DNA of 64,000 nucleotides from Nereocystis luetkeana. Its lineage: Eukaryota > Sar > Phaeophyceae > Laminariales > Laminariaceae. The position numbers were made by a program, and so were the translations under genes. Numbering within the stretch: the stretch's first letter is position 1; each line of letters opens with the position of its first letter. The DNA lies in contig JARUPZ010000021.1 of the NCBI GenBank assembly GCA_031213475.1, forward strand, positions 4,068,438 through 4,132,437, in the 5' to 3' direction. The notes under the pieces were generated by a model. That model did not search any database. It was not told the DNA's origin and saw only the letters and a list, made by a program, of their open reading frames with translations. This document shows, in pieces, positions 12,271 through 25,000 of this stretch.

Positions 12271-14065
12271 TAACCGGTGGGGACAGATAGCACTGCACTG
12301 TACACGTGTACCTGTTTCTTGCTCTGGTTCTAAGCGTTTGCCCCCACAACGAAGGATGATTTTTTTCTTCCCCAACAATTTACGGACTTGATTGCCAGCA
12401 CATAATTACAGCAGATATCCCCACGAAGCGTGGTGCTGTACCTCCTTCAACCGCTGCTCGTCGGTAAGGAAGGAGAAGCCGTGTGGTTGGGGCTCAGATT
12501 TGTTTTTTTTTCTTTATTCCCCCCGCAAATAAATGTGATACCCTCTGTCGTCGTAGGACGCCTCAAACGTACACATCGAATCTCTCGTCGTGCTCCGCTC
12601 CGTTTGTAGGCCCGAGGCACCAATCCGCCTCGCGCGTGTGTGTGTCCTCCTCACCACACTACAATATACCACACGATAAGGGAAGAGAAACCTGCCAGGG
12701 CTACCCCCCCCCCCCCCCCCCCCCCCCCCCGACGTGCTCGTCAGCTTCACTCAGAAGAAATGTATGATGTTCCAGGGAAGGAAGGCTCTCCCTGGGCCAG
12801 GAAGAAGTAAAAGATCAGACAGAGCTGAAAAACATTGGTTGTGTGCTGTGCTTGGTGGTAGGCGCAACCAGCCTCGATACCCTCGGCTCTACCGCCGGAT
12901 CGTTCTGACTGACCGATCCGCAGCAATTATTTATTGGCGTCCGCGGGTCCATCTTTTGCATGGTACGTATTTTTCGAGTTTTTTTTTTCCCCCCCTTCGC
13001 AGTACGCACTCACTCGTTCCGGTCCCGACTTGGAACCGAACATCCTCTACATACATACACAGACTAATGCCACCACAGCAGTCGTACTGTAGTCTATATC
13101 TACATACATACCTGGTACGGTGTATATAGGCTGCAATCTTTTTTTTGGGTTCGCACTAAGGGTGCGATCACTTTTCCGGCGCTCGATTTTCTCGACGCCG
13201 ACACAATATTAACTCAAAAAGTCGAACCTTAAATATTTTCGAATCGCGCTCTCTCTACCAAAATATTTCCGGAGACACCGATGTTGTTGTTCGGTTGGCG
13301 ACGCAACCTTTATAACCTGGTCTGAAAAAAAAAACTCGAGCCCTGAAGAACGATCGCACCCCCCGGCCCTCTCTGTGCGAAAACCACAACGCGCTCTTAC
13401 CTCTTTACGGTATGATACTACCCTGGTTCCCGTAAGTATAGGGCTTCGTCGCGTGCTCGAATCACAAGGCGGGAGATCATGTTTTGGTCGTGAGACACGT
13501 GTGCAGCAACAAAGCTTCATGTATGTTTATGCTTCGAGGTATATATACGCGCTATATATACGCTCTCGTCCTGCTTCGTGCTTGCTCGTGCTTAGACGAG
13601 TCGGTGCGACCGCAATGACGCGTCAACAGAGTGTAGAGTGTTGCCGTATCTCAGGTGCTCAAAAAGGGATAGCAACAACAGAAAAAAAAAAAACGCGCGC
13701 TCTCGTTTCTTCGTGTTTGCACAGAGCCCCAACTGACTACCTGGTATTACGGTCTTGCATCAGATCACAGCAATCAGAACCCATCGATTGTCTAAAAAAA
13801 AAAACATGTAAGCCCCTTCTCTCTCACGTTTCACGCGCCATTTTTCGTTTGTTTTTTATTTCTCGGCTTTTTCCTTTTTTTTCTATTCTTCTCTACTTTT
13901 TTTGTATATCTTCGTTTTTTCATTTTTTTTCTTTTCCTTCGCCCCTTCCTGTCTCTGCACCATTTTCTTCTTCTTTTGCATTTTTTCATTTTTTCACAAT
14001 TTTTTCATTTTTTCATGTTTTTTGTATCCTTCATCATCTCCGCCCCTTCTCTTCTCTCTCCCTGC

Positions 14066-14302
14066 TATTTACGGGGGACCATAGTAAACAGGACCAAATA
14101 TAGTTGGTAAAAATGGGGAAATATATAGGTATGATAGGTTGTAGTGCTTGCCGTAGGTCCTACCAGTATTTACTATGGCCCCCCGTAACACTAATAGTCG
14201 TAACTCAGAACAGGACCAAATATAGTTGGTAAAAATAGGGAAATATATAGGTTGCAGTGCTTGCCGTAGGTCCTACTAGTATTTACTATGGTCCCCCGTA
14301 AC
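14066..14302. mobile_element. hairpin MITE family A, tandem pair
   Basis: A full copy (14066-14188) is followed by a 5'-truncated copy ending at 14302. The trailing TAATAGTCGTAACTCAGA is also repeated, so the second copy arose by tandem duplication including flank. Confidence 0.75.
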
Positions 14303-14408
14303 ACTAATAGTCGTAACTCAGATCCGGGCTCTTCTCCTTCCTCCCCACCAAGAATTATTGCCCTTGCATTTTTTATCTGCGAGAAAATTTCAGCTCCATT
14401 CTTCCCAA

Positions 14409-14500
14409 CTAATAGGACCAAATATTGTGAGTAAAAACGTTCAAATATATAGGTTTTTATGTATACCACAGGTCCTATTAACTATGGCCCCCCGTAATAG
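14409..14500. mobile_element. hairpin MITE family A, 5' truncated
   Basis: Starts within the element at AATAGGACCAAATATTGT and keeps the CTATGGCCCCCCGTAATA end. Confidence 0.7.
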
Positions 14501-14729
14501 TATGATGGTGCAAAAACTACAGTAAGTCCAGCTGCTAATGTGTGCCAAGGGTACATGATACAGAAAATAAATGCGGGATTTTTTTTTTTTCGTTTCGCCC
14601 CATTCGTCGGGGGGGGTACTATTTACAAGTACACAGCAGGATTCCTGGAATTGTGAACAAAAAAAAAAACAGAGCAAAAAGTATTGCCTCGGGGAGAACG
14701 GACTCCGCACACCCTTCCTCGCGTGCAGA

Positions 14730-14972
14730 TGCATGGCATCTATTGGTCTTACGACTATGGCCATCATGCATGACAATGAGTATCCCCCCCCCCCCCCCCC
14801 CGCACTCCCTGGTGCAAGCAATACTGTCTGCCTGGTCGGTGAAAACCCGACATGCTCCGTCCTGGCATTGTAGGGATGCAAGGGTCAAATGGTCATACGA
14901 CTACGGCCATGCATGAAATCGAGTACATCTCTCCTATCGAGTACACCCTCCGCCCCTCCCCCCCCCCCCCCC
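14730..14972 (-). repeat. two repeat C fragments, each ending in a poly(C) tract
   Basis: A short piece ends at the C tract 14785-14801 and a longer one (GTCTGCCTGGTCGGTGAAAA onward) ends at the C tract 14957-14976. Confidence 0.7.
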
Positions 14973-15232
14973 CCCCGTACCGCCTTTCACCGTCTACAAC
15001 TTTTTCTTCATGCAGTCCAAAGCCCTGGCGAAACAAACTCGTCCTCCCCCCGCCCCCGCCCCCGCCCCCGCTCCTCCTCCTCGTTACTATTTTCCTCCTC
15101 CTCCTCCCCTCTCTCCAGCATTTTTTCGTATTTCGTTCGCCCATCTACGCCATCGAAAACTTGAATCCGACAGCCATTTTCCCGCCATTTTTCCGGACCT
15201 TAAGCGCTGCTGATCGAGCCTACCCCCCCCCC

Positions 15233-15375
15233 CAGCAATGGCTGCCTGGTCGGTGAAAACCCGACATGCTCCGTCCCGGCTTTGTATGGATGCGAGGATC
15301 TATGGTCATACGACTACAGCCATGGATATGGTCGAGTACATATTTCCTATCGACCCCCCCCTCCCCCCCCCCCCC
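15233..15375 (-). repeat. repeat C fragment with poly(C) end
   Basis: GGCTGCCTGGTCGGTGAAAA to GTCGAGTACATATTTCCTAT, then C tracts from 15353. Confidence 0.7.
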
Positions 15376-15466
15376 CACATCTCGAAAGGAATGCGAGGTC
15401 AATGGTCAAATGACTAAGGCAATCAGCAAATGAGTACGCCCCCTTCCCTCCCCCCCCCCCCCACAC
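15353..15466 (-). repeat. repeat D between two C tracts
   Basis: ATCTCGAAAGGAATGCGAGG, TCAATGGTCAAATGACTAAG and ATGAGTACGCCC, flanked by poly(C) on both sides. Confidence 0.7.
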
Positions 15467-15697
15467 ACACTCCTCCCCCCCCCCCCCCTCCCCTCGCCAT
15501 ACCGACAAACTCGTCCGTCCCCGCGGGTTTCCTAGAGGAGTGTATCGCATTATGGCGCACAACAAACGCTCGATAAGCCAACGCAGGTCCGGGATGGCCG
15601 CAACCATGCGTGAAAAAATGGGGCGGGGGGGGGGGGGGGGGGGGGGGGGGGATAGTTTAGAAACACCAGGTGCCGGTAATTTTTTAAAAAAATCAGA

Positions 15698-16160
15698 ACG
15701 GGGAGGGTACTCATGTCATGCATGGCATCAGTCGGATGACCATAGACCCTCGCATCTCTACAATGCCGGGACGGAATATACCGCATCGGGTTTTCACGAA
15801 CCAGGCAGGCATTTGCCTGCACCATAGGGCGAAGCGCCGTGAGGTGTTTGGCGAGTAGCACAAAGGGCGAGCTGCATCCTACTAGGAACCGCTTGTGAGG
15901 CGGACTTTCTTGCATGTATGGATGACTTGCGTCGAATGACATTAGTCAATAGCTTTCTGATGTGGCCACCTTCAGAGACAGCAACGGGTGTACTACTTAC
16001 GTGACTGCCTCGTGGGCGCCTTACTATAAAACCTGGTTCACACTTTGTGGTGCGATCATTCCCATTGTGCGGAGTTAAAGTTCTCCACCCCGCAAAAATT
16101 ATCCAACTCGACCGCCAGCCAAGCCATGGCGACCGCCTCACGCAAAAAGGGGCGGGGGGG
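15698..16160 (+). repeat. repeat C, nearly full length
   Basis: Begins GGGGAGGGTACTCATGTCAT and keeps the whole order of blocks to GACCGCCAGCCAAGCCATGG, followed by a G tract at 16152. Confidence 0.8.
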
Positions 16161-16859
16161 GGGGAGGGGAGGGGTAAAAATAGAGGAAAAAAAAGGCCAG
16201 CCGAGAAAAAAAAAGCAGTACCAAATTTTCGCTGCGAAACACACCGTAATATTGCCGAGACCGACACTGCTCCCAGCCGCCAGAACCTTACATATCCCCG
16301 CCCCCGCCCCCCCCCCTTCCCTCCTGTCTCTACCCACACCAACTCGCTCGCCTCTCCCCCTCCCCTTTCGTACGTATGTACCAGAGGCGCGCACGTGGGG
16401 GGGGGGGGGCATGGATAGTACATCAAACGCAGCAACACAAACAAGATACGCCGACTTCACCGGTTCAAAACAAAAACACACATATAATATATATATATAT
16501 ATATATATTTATTTGTATACCTGGTATAATATGATGCAGCAGGAAATACGTACAGGCAGCAAAACCGTACACGCGGAAGAAGCCCGAGCGGAAATCCGCC
16601 AAACAAAGCCCACCTGCAACCCATAGCTGCAGCACGAAGCAAACCAAATACGATCGTATTACAAATGCATTTTACGGACACGAACATAACCGAATACAAC
16701 CGAGATAATTGGACCTTAACGGAAAAAAAACGCACCATTTTCAGAACAGCACCCTCATGTTTTTGGGGACAACGCTAACATAAAACTAGTGTAAAGCAAC
16801 TTGTTTTCCAGAGTCGTAAACAGGGTAAATTAAAAATTGCACAAAAACCAAAAGCGCCC

Positions 16860-16862
16860 CCG

Positions 16863-16898
<36 letters not shown>
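16860..16898. repeat. poly(C) tract of nearly 40 bases
   Basis: The longest homopolymer in the window, with a single G near its start. Confidence 0.9.
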
Positions 16899-16900
<2 letters not shown>

Positions 16901-17501
16901 AAAAACAAAAACGAACAAAACAAACGATCAAATCGTAACGCACTTACTTGGATCGACAAGAGGGTGAAGGCGAAAAAAAAATGGGGGAAACGAAAACAAA
17001 AAAACGGGCAGCGGTGTGGTCCCTCTGTTTCCATCGCGTTGGTCCATGGGACAAACAAAAATACGAAAAAACGACAACGAAACTACAAAATGAGCCCCAG
17101 GACCAAAAATAACAAGCAATTGTCGACCACAGCAAGGCAGTGGAGCGGGGGAAAGGGGGGGGGGGGGGAACGAGCAATCCTTGTCCCTATCTTCCCATCG
17201 CGTCGACCCAAGCGACGCCCGCCACACAAAAAACATGTACAAACAAAGACTTTTCGAGCAACAAAACAAAACTACAAAAAACCAATGAAACCCCCCCCCC
17301 CCCAAAAAAAAAAACACACACACACACACAAATGAACTAAAAAAAAAAGAATACCGGTAACAAACAAGCAAAAATAGAAAAATCGACCAGGGCAGGAACA
17401 AGAATCGAAAAAAAAATACCGGCATCAGCAAAATCACCACCGAAGAACTAAAGAAAACACGGTGATGCCCACGAAGACGAGACGCGGCAGCAACAAGAAC
17501 C

Positions 17502-17609
17502 ATTACGGGGGACCATAGTAAATAGGACCAAATATTGTCAGTAAAAATGGTTACACATATAGGTTTTTATGTATACCATAGGTCCTATTAACTATGGCCC
17601 CCCGTAATA
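17502..17609. mobile_element. hairpin MITE family A
   Basis: ATTACGGGGGACCATAGTAA start and CTATGGCCCCCCGTAAT end. It borders the CCCGTCGC array. Confidence 0.8.
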
Positions 17610-17627
17610 GCGGTCCAAGGCAGATCC

Positions 17628-18375
17628 CGCTCTTCCACTCGCGAAAATCCCGTCGCAAGACAAGAAAGTCTCAGTCCCGAGACAATCCCGTAGCGGGCTG
17701 GCGCGAGAGCTCCACCGTCCGACAATCCCGTTTGCAGCAGAAGAGTCACATTGCGCGAGATAATCTACCGAGGCACAACAGTCCCGTCTTACGACGACAA
17801 TCCCGTTGCAGGAGAATCCCGTCGCGCGGGAGAAAATTCCCCGAGGCCCGTGGGACAATATTATCCCGTGATTGGCGAACGAGTCCCCGTGGCACAAGAA
17901 AGTCTCGTGGAGCGCAAGAATCTCGCCGGTCGTGCTACAAAGCAGACCCTGTTCTCTCTCTCTCTCGCGCGCGAGATAACCACGTCGTGCGAGCGATAAC
18001 CTCGTCACGCAAGCGTCCCGCGACGCAAGAATCCCGTCGAACGACATTCCAGCGGCGCGATAATCCCGTCGTGCGGTACTCTCCTCGCAGGAAAAATCCC
18101 ACGAAAAATCCCATGGTCGCACGACAGAATCCCATATGCGCACGAGTCCTACGAGACAATCCCGTGGCGGAAGAGTCCCGTGACACAACATAAATCCCGC
18201 CCCGGAATAACCCAGCGGCGCGGTAGAATCCAGTCGCGCACGAGTCCCGTGGTGCACCAGTGTCGCGACGCAACATAACCCCAATAAATCCCGTGACACA
18301 ATAAATCCCGCGACGCAAGCGAATGCCATCGTGAACGAGTCCCGTGGCGCAAGAGCCCCGTGGCACGAGAGTCCT
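17628..18375. repeat. degenerate tandem array, 16-20 bp unit AATCCCGTCGCGCAAG
   Basis: Some 35-40 diverged units of the form CCCGTxGCxCAAGAG repeat over 750 bp. The long overlapping open frames on both strands (up to 304 residues) come from the repeat and are not called as genes. Confidence 0.9.
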
Positions 18376-19028
18376 GCGGATCGTACCGCAAACGCTGGAT
18401 TTGCAAGGGCGACGATGTCTCCCACTTCCCTCGGTCTCTCTCCCTCCCCCCTTCCCTCCCTCCCCGCGGCAATCTCCCCCGCCCCGCCGCCCCCACCGCC
18501 CCCCATCCCCCCCCCGCCTCCGTCGGTTTTCCGTCTGGCATGAGCGAGGGGGTGAGGGAGAGAACATCTACAGTCTTCGCGTGACTGCCTTGCGTTTTAC
18601 CCCTCGCGCCGTCGCAGGCAACCATCCCTCGCAAACTCCAAGCACAGCGAGTGTTCGAACTATGGGTGCATTTTTCAAGGGATCACTATTGTATTTCAAG
18701 CACGACTTGAGTTGTGCCGCAAGGAGCGACATCAAAACAACAACAAAAAAGACAAAAAAAAAAAAAAAAACGAAAACGTTTCCGCTTGGCTGGCTGATCG
18801 CCTTTGGTTGGCCTGCAAATAAGTTGTAAGTCCCTCGTCCTCTCGTCTCGTCGCCGTCATCATTTCCGGATGTTCCGACACATGTCACGCCGCTGGCGGC
18901 CCCTCTTTACCCTCTACATGCACACCTATTTTTTCCCCTCCCCCACCCTCACGCACCCCCCACGTTCAATACCCCATCCCCACCCCCACTTACACCCCCC
19001 CCCCGCCTCCACATCTATATGTCCACCC

Positions 19029-22000
19029 CTAACCCCCCTCTTCTTTCTCTCCATCGCCCTCTCCGACTACGCTATGCCGCCTTCGATTCCTGCGTTCCCT
19101 CTCCTTGCTCCTCTCCCCCCTACCCCCACCCCCTCCCCTCCCACCCATCCCCTCCCTCCACCCCTCCCCCCCCCCTCCCTCCCCCTCCCCCGCCTCCCCT
19201 CCCCCCTCCGGGCGCAGCAACCGCCGCTCTCGCCGTCGCCCCGGGAGCAGCCTCCGTGTTTCCGCCGGCGGCGGTGTTTGTCGACAAAACTCATCGCGAC
19301 CCGATATATCGGACCCCTGCTTGCCGACCCTCTGTCGCGCCCTGTCTATGCGCCGGGCAGAAGCCGCGTCGCCTCCATCGTGCAAGCCGCGCTTCAGCGC
19401 CGCGTAAGCCCAGTAGCTGGCCACGTAGTCGAACTTTCGCGCAAAGAGCGCACCGCTGGCCTGCGTTTTCAGGCAGGCGGGGCGGGGGGCGGGGGGCGGG
19501 GGGGATGTACTCATTATCATGCATGGCCGTAGCCGTATGGCCATAGACCCTCGCATCCATACGGTGCCGGGACGGAGCACGTCGGGCTTTTCACCAACCA
19601 GGCAGATAAAAAAAAAACACAAGAAACAAAAAAAGGAATGTGAACGGGACGGAACGGAAGGAAGTTTGTTTTTTTTCAAATTTAGTGTTTTGGTGTCGTT
19701 ATTTTACGTAGGCATGTTAATCTGTCCGTGTGTGGCGAGCGAGAAGGCAACCTAGATATCAAAATTTCAGTTTGGGGAAAAAAGGGGGGGGGGGCGGGAG
19801 GGGGAGGTCTACTTACGGAGCACGTCGAGTTTTCACCGACCAGGCAGACATTGCTTTGCACCACGCGCGAAGCGCCGTGAGGTGCTGGGCGAGTCGCATT
19901 AAGGGCGAGCTTGCATCCTACTAATAACTGCTTGTGAGGAACACACATACATATTTTTTCCGATCTTCCTTCCTCCCTCCCTCCCTCCCTCCCTCCCTCC
20001 CCTCCCTCCCTCCCCCCCTCCCTCCCTCCCTCCCTCCCTCCCTCCCTCCCTCCCTCCCTCCCTCCCTCCCTCCCTCCCTCCCTCCCTCCCTCCCTCCCTC
20101 CCTCCCTCCCTCCCTCCCTCCCTCCCTCCCTCCCTCCCTCCCTCCCCCCCTCCCTCCCCCCCTCCCTCCCTCCCTCCCTCTCCCTCCCACCCCCCTGCCC
20201 TTCACCCCCACCTCTATGGTTGGGACACTTTCCACAGACAGCGGCTCCGGGTGTATCAGAATATTTCCGTTAGCGTCGACCTTTCTCCCTTGCTCGTCTT
20301 TGTGGTGTTCGTTCCAGCTGGCGAAGCGTAGATTATCTCCGTGAACAGGAAATTCCAACCCCTAGCGTGGCGTGGCGTGGCGTGGCGTGGCGTGGTGGTG
20401 TACAAAAACGAGAGACGACCGCAAAAAACAGCGCAATGACAAGCCGCGCGAACGCAGCACACATAATTACAAAATAGCGGGGGAGGGGGGGAGGGGGGGA
20501 GTTAAGGCTCGCGCGCGCGAGGGGGGGGGGGGGGGGTGTGTGCTCATGTCATGCATGGCCGTAACGAGGAGGGGGGGGGGGGGGGGGGCGTACTCATTCT
20601 TGTTGCTTGCCTCAAGTCATTCGACCGTTGATCGCGCATCCCTTTCGAGACGGAGACGTTTGTTGCTTGCCTTCGCCATTTGACCGTTGACCAAGCACCC
20701 CTTTCGAGACGGTGCAGCGTTCCTACTCCCAATAGAGACGCCTCCAACATTCGGGCGCTTACTACGTCGTTTTCCATATATTACATCGAAACTTTTTTCT
20801 TTGCTAGTCTCCTCCCCGTCCTGTTTCTCAGCATGTGGCCACCATCTTATCTCCTGTAGGATAGCGACCGTTTTCTCGTTGCTATCTAGTGTGCCAAAAC
20901 TCCCCCATGTCACACTCGCATATTTCCCTCATCTCCTCTTTTCACACACCCTGTTCCTCCCTGTACTTGATAGGCGGGGGGGGGGGGGAAAGGGGACATT
21001 TTTCTTCTTTAATTATGTTGTTCTCATCACCTCGGGGTGGCAGGCGAGGGTCTGAAAATAGCTCTCGTCCGAGATCCGGTAGCCTGTAAAATAGGCGGAC
21101 AGAGACCGCGCCACGTTGTCCGGCGACCGGATCGCGTACTCGCAGAACGACCGGTGCAGCACATGCCAGAACTCCCCCTTGTAAAGATGGAACCTCTGGG
21201 GATGAGGCCGGTGTATATCCCCAAGCATGGTCATCGCCACCTTCGTGTGCCCAGCTGCTTTGCGGTGCAGACCCTCGTCTTCCACGTAGCCCTAAAATGA
21301 GGGAGGGGAGGGGGGGGGGGGGGGGGCACTCATGTCATGCATGGCCGTAGTCGTATGGCCATAGACCCTCGCATCCCTACAATGCCGGGACGGGGCAAGT
21401 CGGGTTATCACCGGCCAGAGGCAGACATCGCTTGCACCAAGCAAGCGCTAAGCGCCGTCAGGTTTATTGCAGGAGTCGCATCAAAAGCCTGAGCCGAACC
21501 CGACCATAAGCCGCCGTGTGAGGATGACGGCGTTGAGGGGGCGGGGAGAGGGGAGGATTACCGGCGGGGCAAACACAGCAACCATTGCAGCAGAGATGGT
21601 TGATCTCGAGTCACAACAACGTCCTCTCCTATGGTTCAAACGCCCCCCCCCCCCCCCCCCCCCCTCAATAGAGACGAAGGGTGCTTCATCTCGAAAGGGA
21701 TGCGTGGTCACTGGTCAAATGCCTAAGACAAGCAACAAAAGCGAACCCCCAGCCCCCCCCCCCCCCCCCGCCCCCCCCTCCCATCCTTTCCCGCTTCCTT
21801 CCCTCGCACCCCCCTCCCCTCCCCAAAACAACCAAAACATTCCCGCCGGAGATACTCGTACGGACAATTGACACTAACCTGCCATCGCTTCTCAAAGCCC
21901 GTCATGAACGCTCCATCCATGAAGTTCGTTCGAGATTGCGCATATTCGCCCAACAATATCTGCATTTCGTCCTGCAGTAGCATGTTCAGGACGGGCGGGG

Positions 22001-25000
22001 GGGGGGGGGGTTGGGGTGTACTCATTATCATGCATGGCCGTAGTCGTATGACCATAGACCCTCGCATCCCTACAATGACCGGACGGAGCACGTCGGGTTT
22101 TCACCGACCAGGCAGACATTGCCTGCAGCAGGCACAAAAACGCCGCGAGGTGTTCGGCGAGTCGCATGAAGGGTGAGGTGCTCCCTACTAAGAACCGCTT
22201 GTGAGGTGGACTTGCATATGGATGACAGCTTCAACGAGTTAGTTTATTTTCCGGTGTGGCCACTTCCAGAGACAGCAGCGGGAGTACTGTGAAACTGCCT
22301 CTTGGGTGCCTTACCACAAACACAACGTGATGCGATCATTCCCCTTATGCGGAGTCAAGGTTTTCCACCCCACGCGAATGATCAAACTCGACCACCAGCC
22401 GTGACCGACCGCCGAAAAAAAGACAAAAACGGTACCTTGGTTGTCTATTAATAGCTCAAGCAGTGAGTAGCATGCTTGACAGTGTCGTTGCTAATCGACG
22501 CCACCCCAATCAATATATACTACCAGGTACGATATTGGGGGGGTGAGGGGGGGGGGGGGTGCTCGATTTCATGCATTGCCATCTGTGCCGGGCGGAACCA
22601 TGGGGGGACCACTTCTCTCTTCGATAAAATGGTTGGCCACACCCTGTTCACAAGAAGAAGGGGGATCTCTATAGCGCCAACCATTGTTTGCTCGCGTTTT
22701 TTTTATTGGCTTAGGGTTAGGGTTAGGGGCCCCCATACCGTCTCGTAGACAACGGTGCTACGGCATCAACCGCTGGGGCAGCGTTCGGAGTAGCGCCAGT
22801 TGCCGCTACAGCGCCTGCGGTGTCGGCTGGCGCTTCATACCGGCACCATAGAGGGGCCATTGCTGAGCTGCAAAACAAAACCTAATCGACGGCTAGAACG
22901 CCGGGAGGGCTAAAGGTTGACCAAGCATTAATCGTCCCAAAAAAAGCTCCACCATGTCAAAGCAACAAAAAATAACTCCTCAAAGACCTGACGCATGCCT
23001 GTGGAGTGTCGGACTCGTGCTATCCTAGAGGTTGACAACTCAGCCAGACCCCCGGAAACAACACCAGGCAAAAATGTCTGCTACTCCATGGCTTTCCAGA
23101 TATACCTTATATACTCCAAAAATGAAAGCAATTCCCGAGTGATTTCTCCGCCCCTTCTCCCTCCCCTCCCCCCAGAGCATGGGTGCCGGCGATGCGCAGC
23201 CTCGCACATACAAACACACCTGATTCATGGCGGGAAAATCGGACGTGCTGAGGTTGATGAAGTAGTCCCACCCGTCGTCCCACCGCAGCGCCGTCGATAT
23301 GCCGAACAGACACGCCAGCGTCAACGAGAAACCCCCCCACGACACGATCCCCGCAGGTTCCAGGAGGCGCCCGTTCGAAGCCCGCCCGTTTTTCGCTGGG
23401 AAGTTCAAAGCCACCACCTCCCGAATTTTTTCCACCTGTGTTGTCGGGGTTCGGTTTCGCAGGGTTTGTGTTTTCTTTTCTGGGTTTGTTGTTTGCTTTA
23501 CGGTTTTGGTTGTTGGTTTTTGGTTTTGAGGTTTGTGGTGGTTTCATGGTTTACTATCGGGTTATTGGTTTTACGCTGTCTGGTTTTCGGTTCTTCAGTT
23601 TTTGTACTCCCAAGCATTTTTTCAATTTTTTTTTTTTCCCCTCTAGTTTAGCATCAGCCTCAAAGAAAACCCCCTGCCCCCCCCCCCCAACCCCCTCCAC
23701 CCAAGAAACGGCCTCCGCCGCCCAAGAGGGGCGCCCGTTCGAAGGGAGCCCATGCCCTTGCTGGAAATCTTGACGCCACCACCTCTCGAAAAGTTCTCCA
23801 CCTGTTGCGTTTGGGCGTGTCGGATACTGCATACTAAAGTGTCCACCCCGACTTAAGAGGGCTGGGGTACAGGCCGAAAAAACACCCCTCTTAGCTCACG
23901 TTCTCCTTTATCCACGCTGGGAAATGCCTATCGCTCCGGCCGTAAATATAAGGAACTTTTGTACATTAATATGAAGATAAATCGGTCCTTCTATTTGCGC
24001 CCACAGTGGCAGGCACCAGTTTTTTCTTGGGAGGGGTGTATATAGAGATACCAGTACATACACCAGTATTTACACTGGGACTTATACACCGCCCTGGGCG
24101 AATATATAAGGACCTTTTACACATTAATATGATGACCAAGCGGTCCTTTATTTACGCCCCAAGAGTGGTAAGCACCAGTTTTTCGTTGTGAGGGCAGTGA
24201 CCAGTAAATATAGACCCCAGGTTACACGTACCAGCCAGTATATGTAGCAGTATTTACACTGGAACATATAAACCAGGTAAGGCACCAGTTTTTCTTGTGA
24301 GGGGAGTGGCCAGTATATGTAGATACCAGCTTACAGGTACCAGTATATATACCAGTATTTACACTGGAACATATATACCACTGTGGGCGGAAATACAAGG
24401 AACGTTTATACATTACTATGAAGACCAAGCGGTCCTTATATTGACAGACACCCCGAGTGGTAGCTGTCCGTGTAGCGGGCCCAGCCGATTTGGCTTCTCT
24501 CTCACCTGTACTCTTCGGCTAGCGTGCCCCTCTCTCAGCCCCTTTTAGGACTGCAGTCCCGTTTTGGAGACAAACTACTGGGAAAATGAGTGGATTGACC
24601 CGAAAATGGGACTGCAGTTCTAACAGGGTTGAGTCAGGGTACCCACTGCTATACGTACTACTAGCTGTGTGTGTGACCGAAGGTCATGTATACGCATGAA
24701 TATCAGTACCGCGGCAGCCGCCTTCATTCTCCGTGGGCGGTACGTACGTACGTACGTACGTACAGTATGGTGGACAGAAACTCTCGGCACAACGTCTGGC
24801 CTCCATATTTCACCACAACGCTACTCTACCAACATTTCGGGCATTACGCGAGTCCGCGATCAGATCACCGGTCGTCAAGGCACAGCAGTAAGACGCCAGT
24901 TGACGAGGGAAGAAAGCCTCCAACCCTTCCCGCGATAAATAAAAAAAAAAAAAAACGCTACGCAAGCATACCGCAGCGGGGGGCGGGGGATGGAGAAGGC

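Larger units (their letters stand above)
8104..19028. other. intergenic region without a supported gene
   Basis: Between PSMD4 and the GT14 gene. It holds family A and B hairpins, repeats C and D, homopolymers, the 9.5-kb tandem pair and the CCCGTCGC array. Open frames of up to 304 residues coincide with repeats or have low-complexity Pro, Gly or Phe/Ser composition; none has joined exons or a familiar motif. Confidence 0.6.

Noticed and set aside
17592..18506. 304-residue minus-strand open frame
   Set aside because: It lies in the CCCGTCGC array; the protein is a repeat of the unit, and the opposite strand is equally open.
19934..20358. Gly/Arg/Glu-rich 145-residue minus-strand frame
   Set aside because: Only its first 50 codons are real (GT14 exon 5, ending at the donor at 20211); the rest is the (CCCT)n microsatellite.
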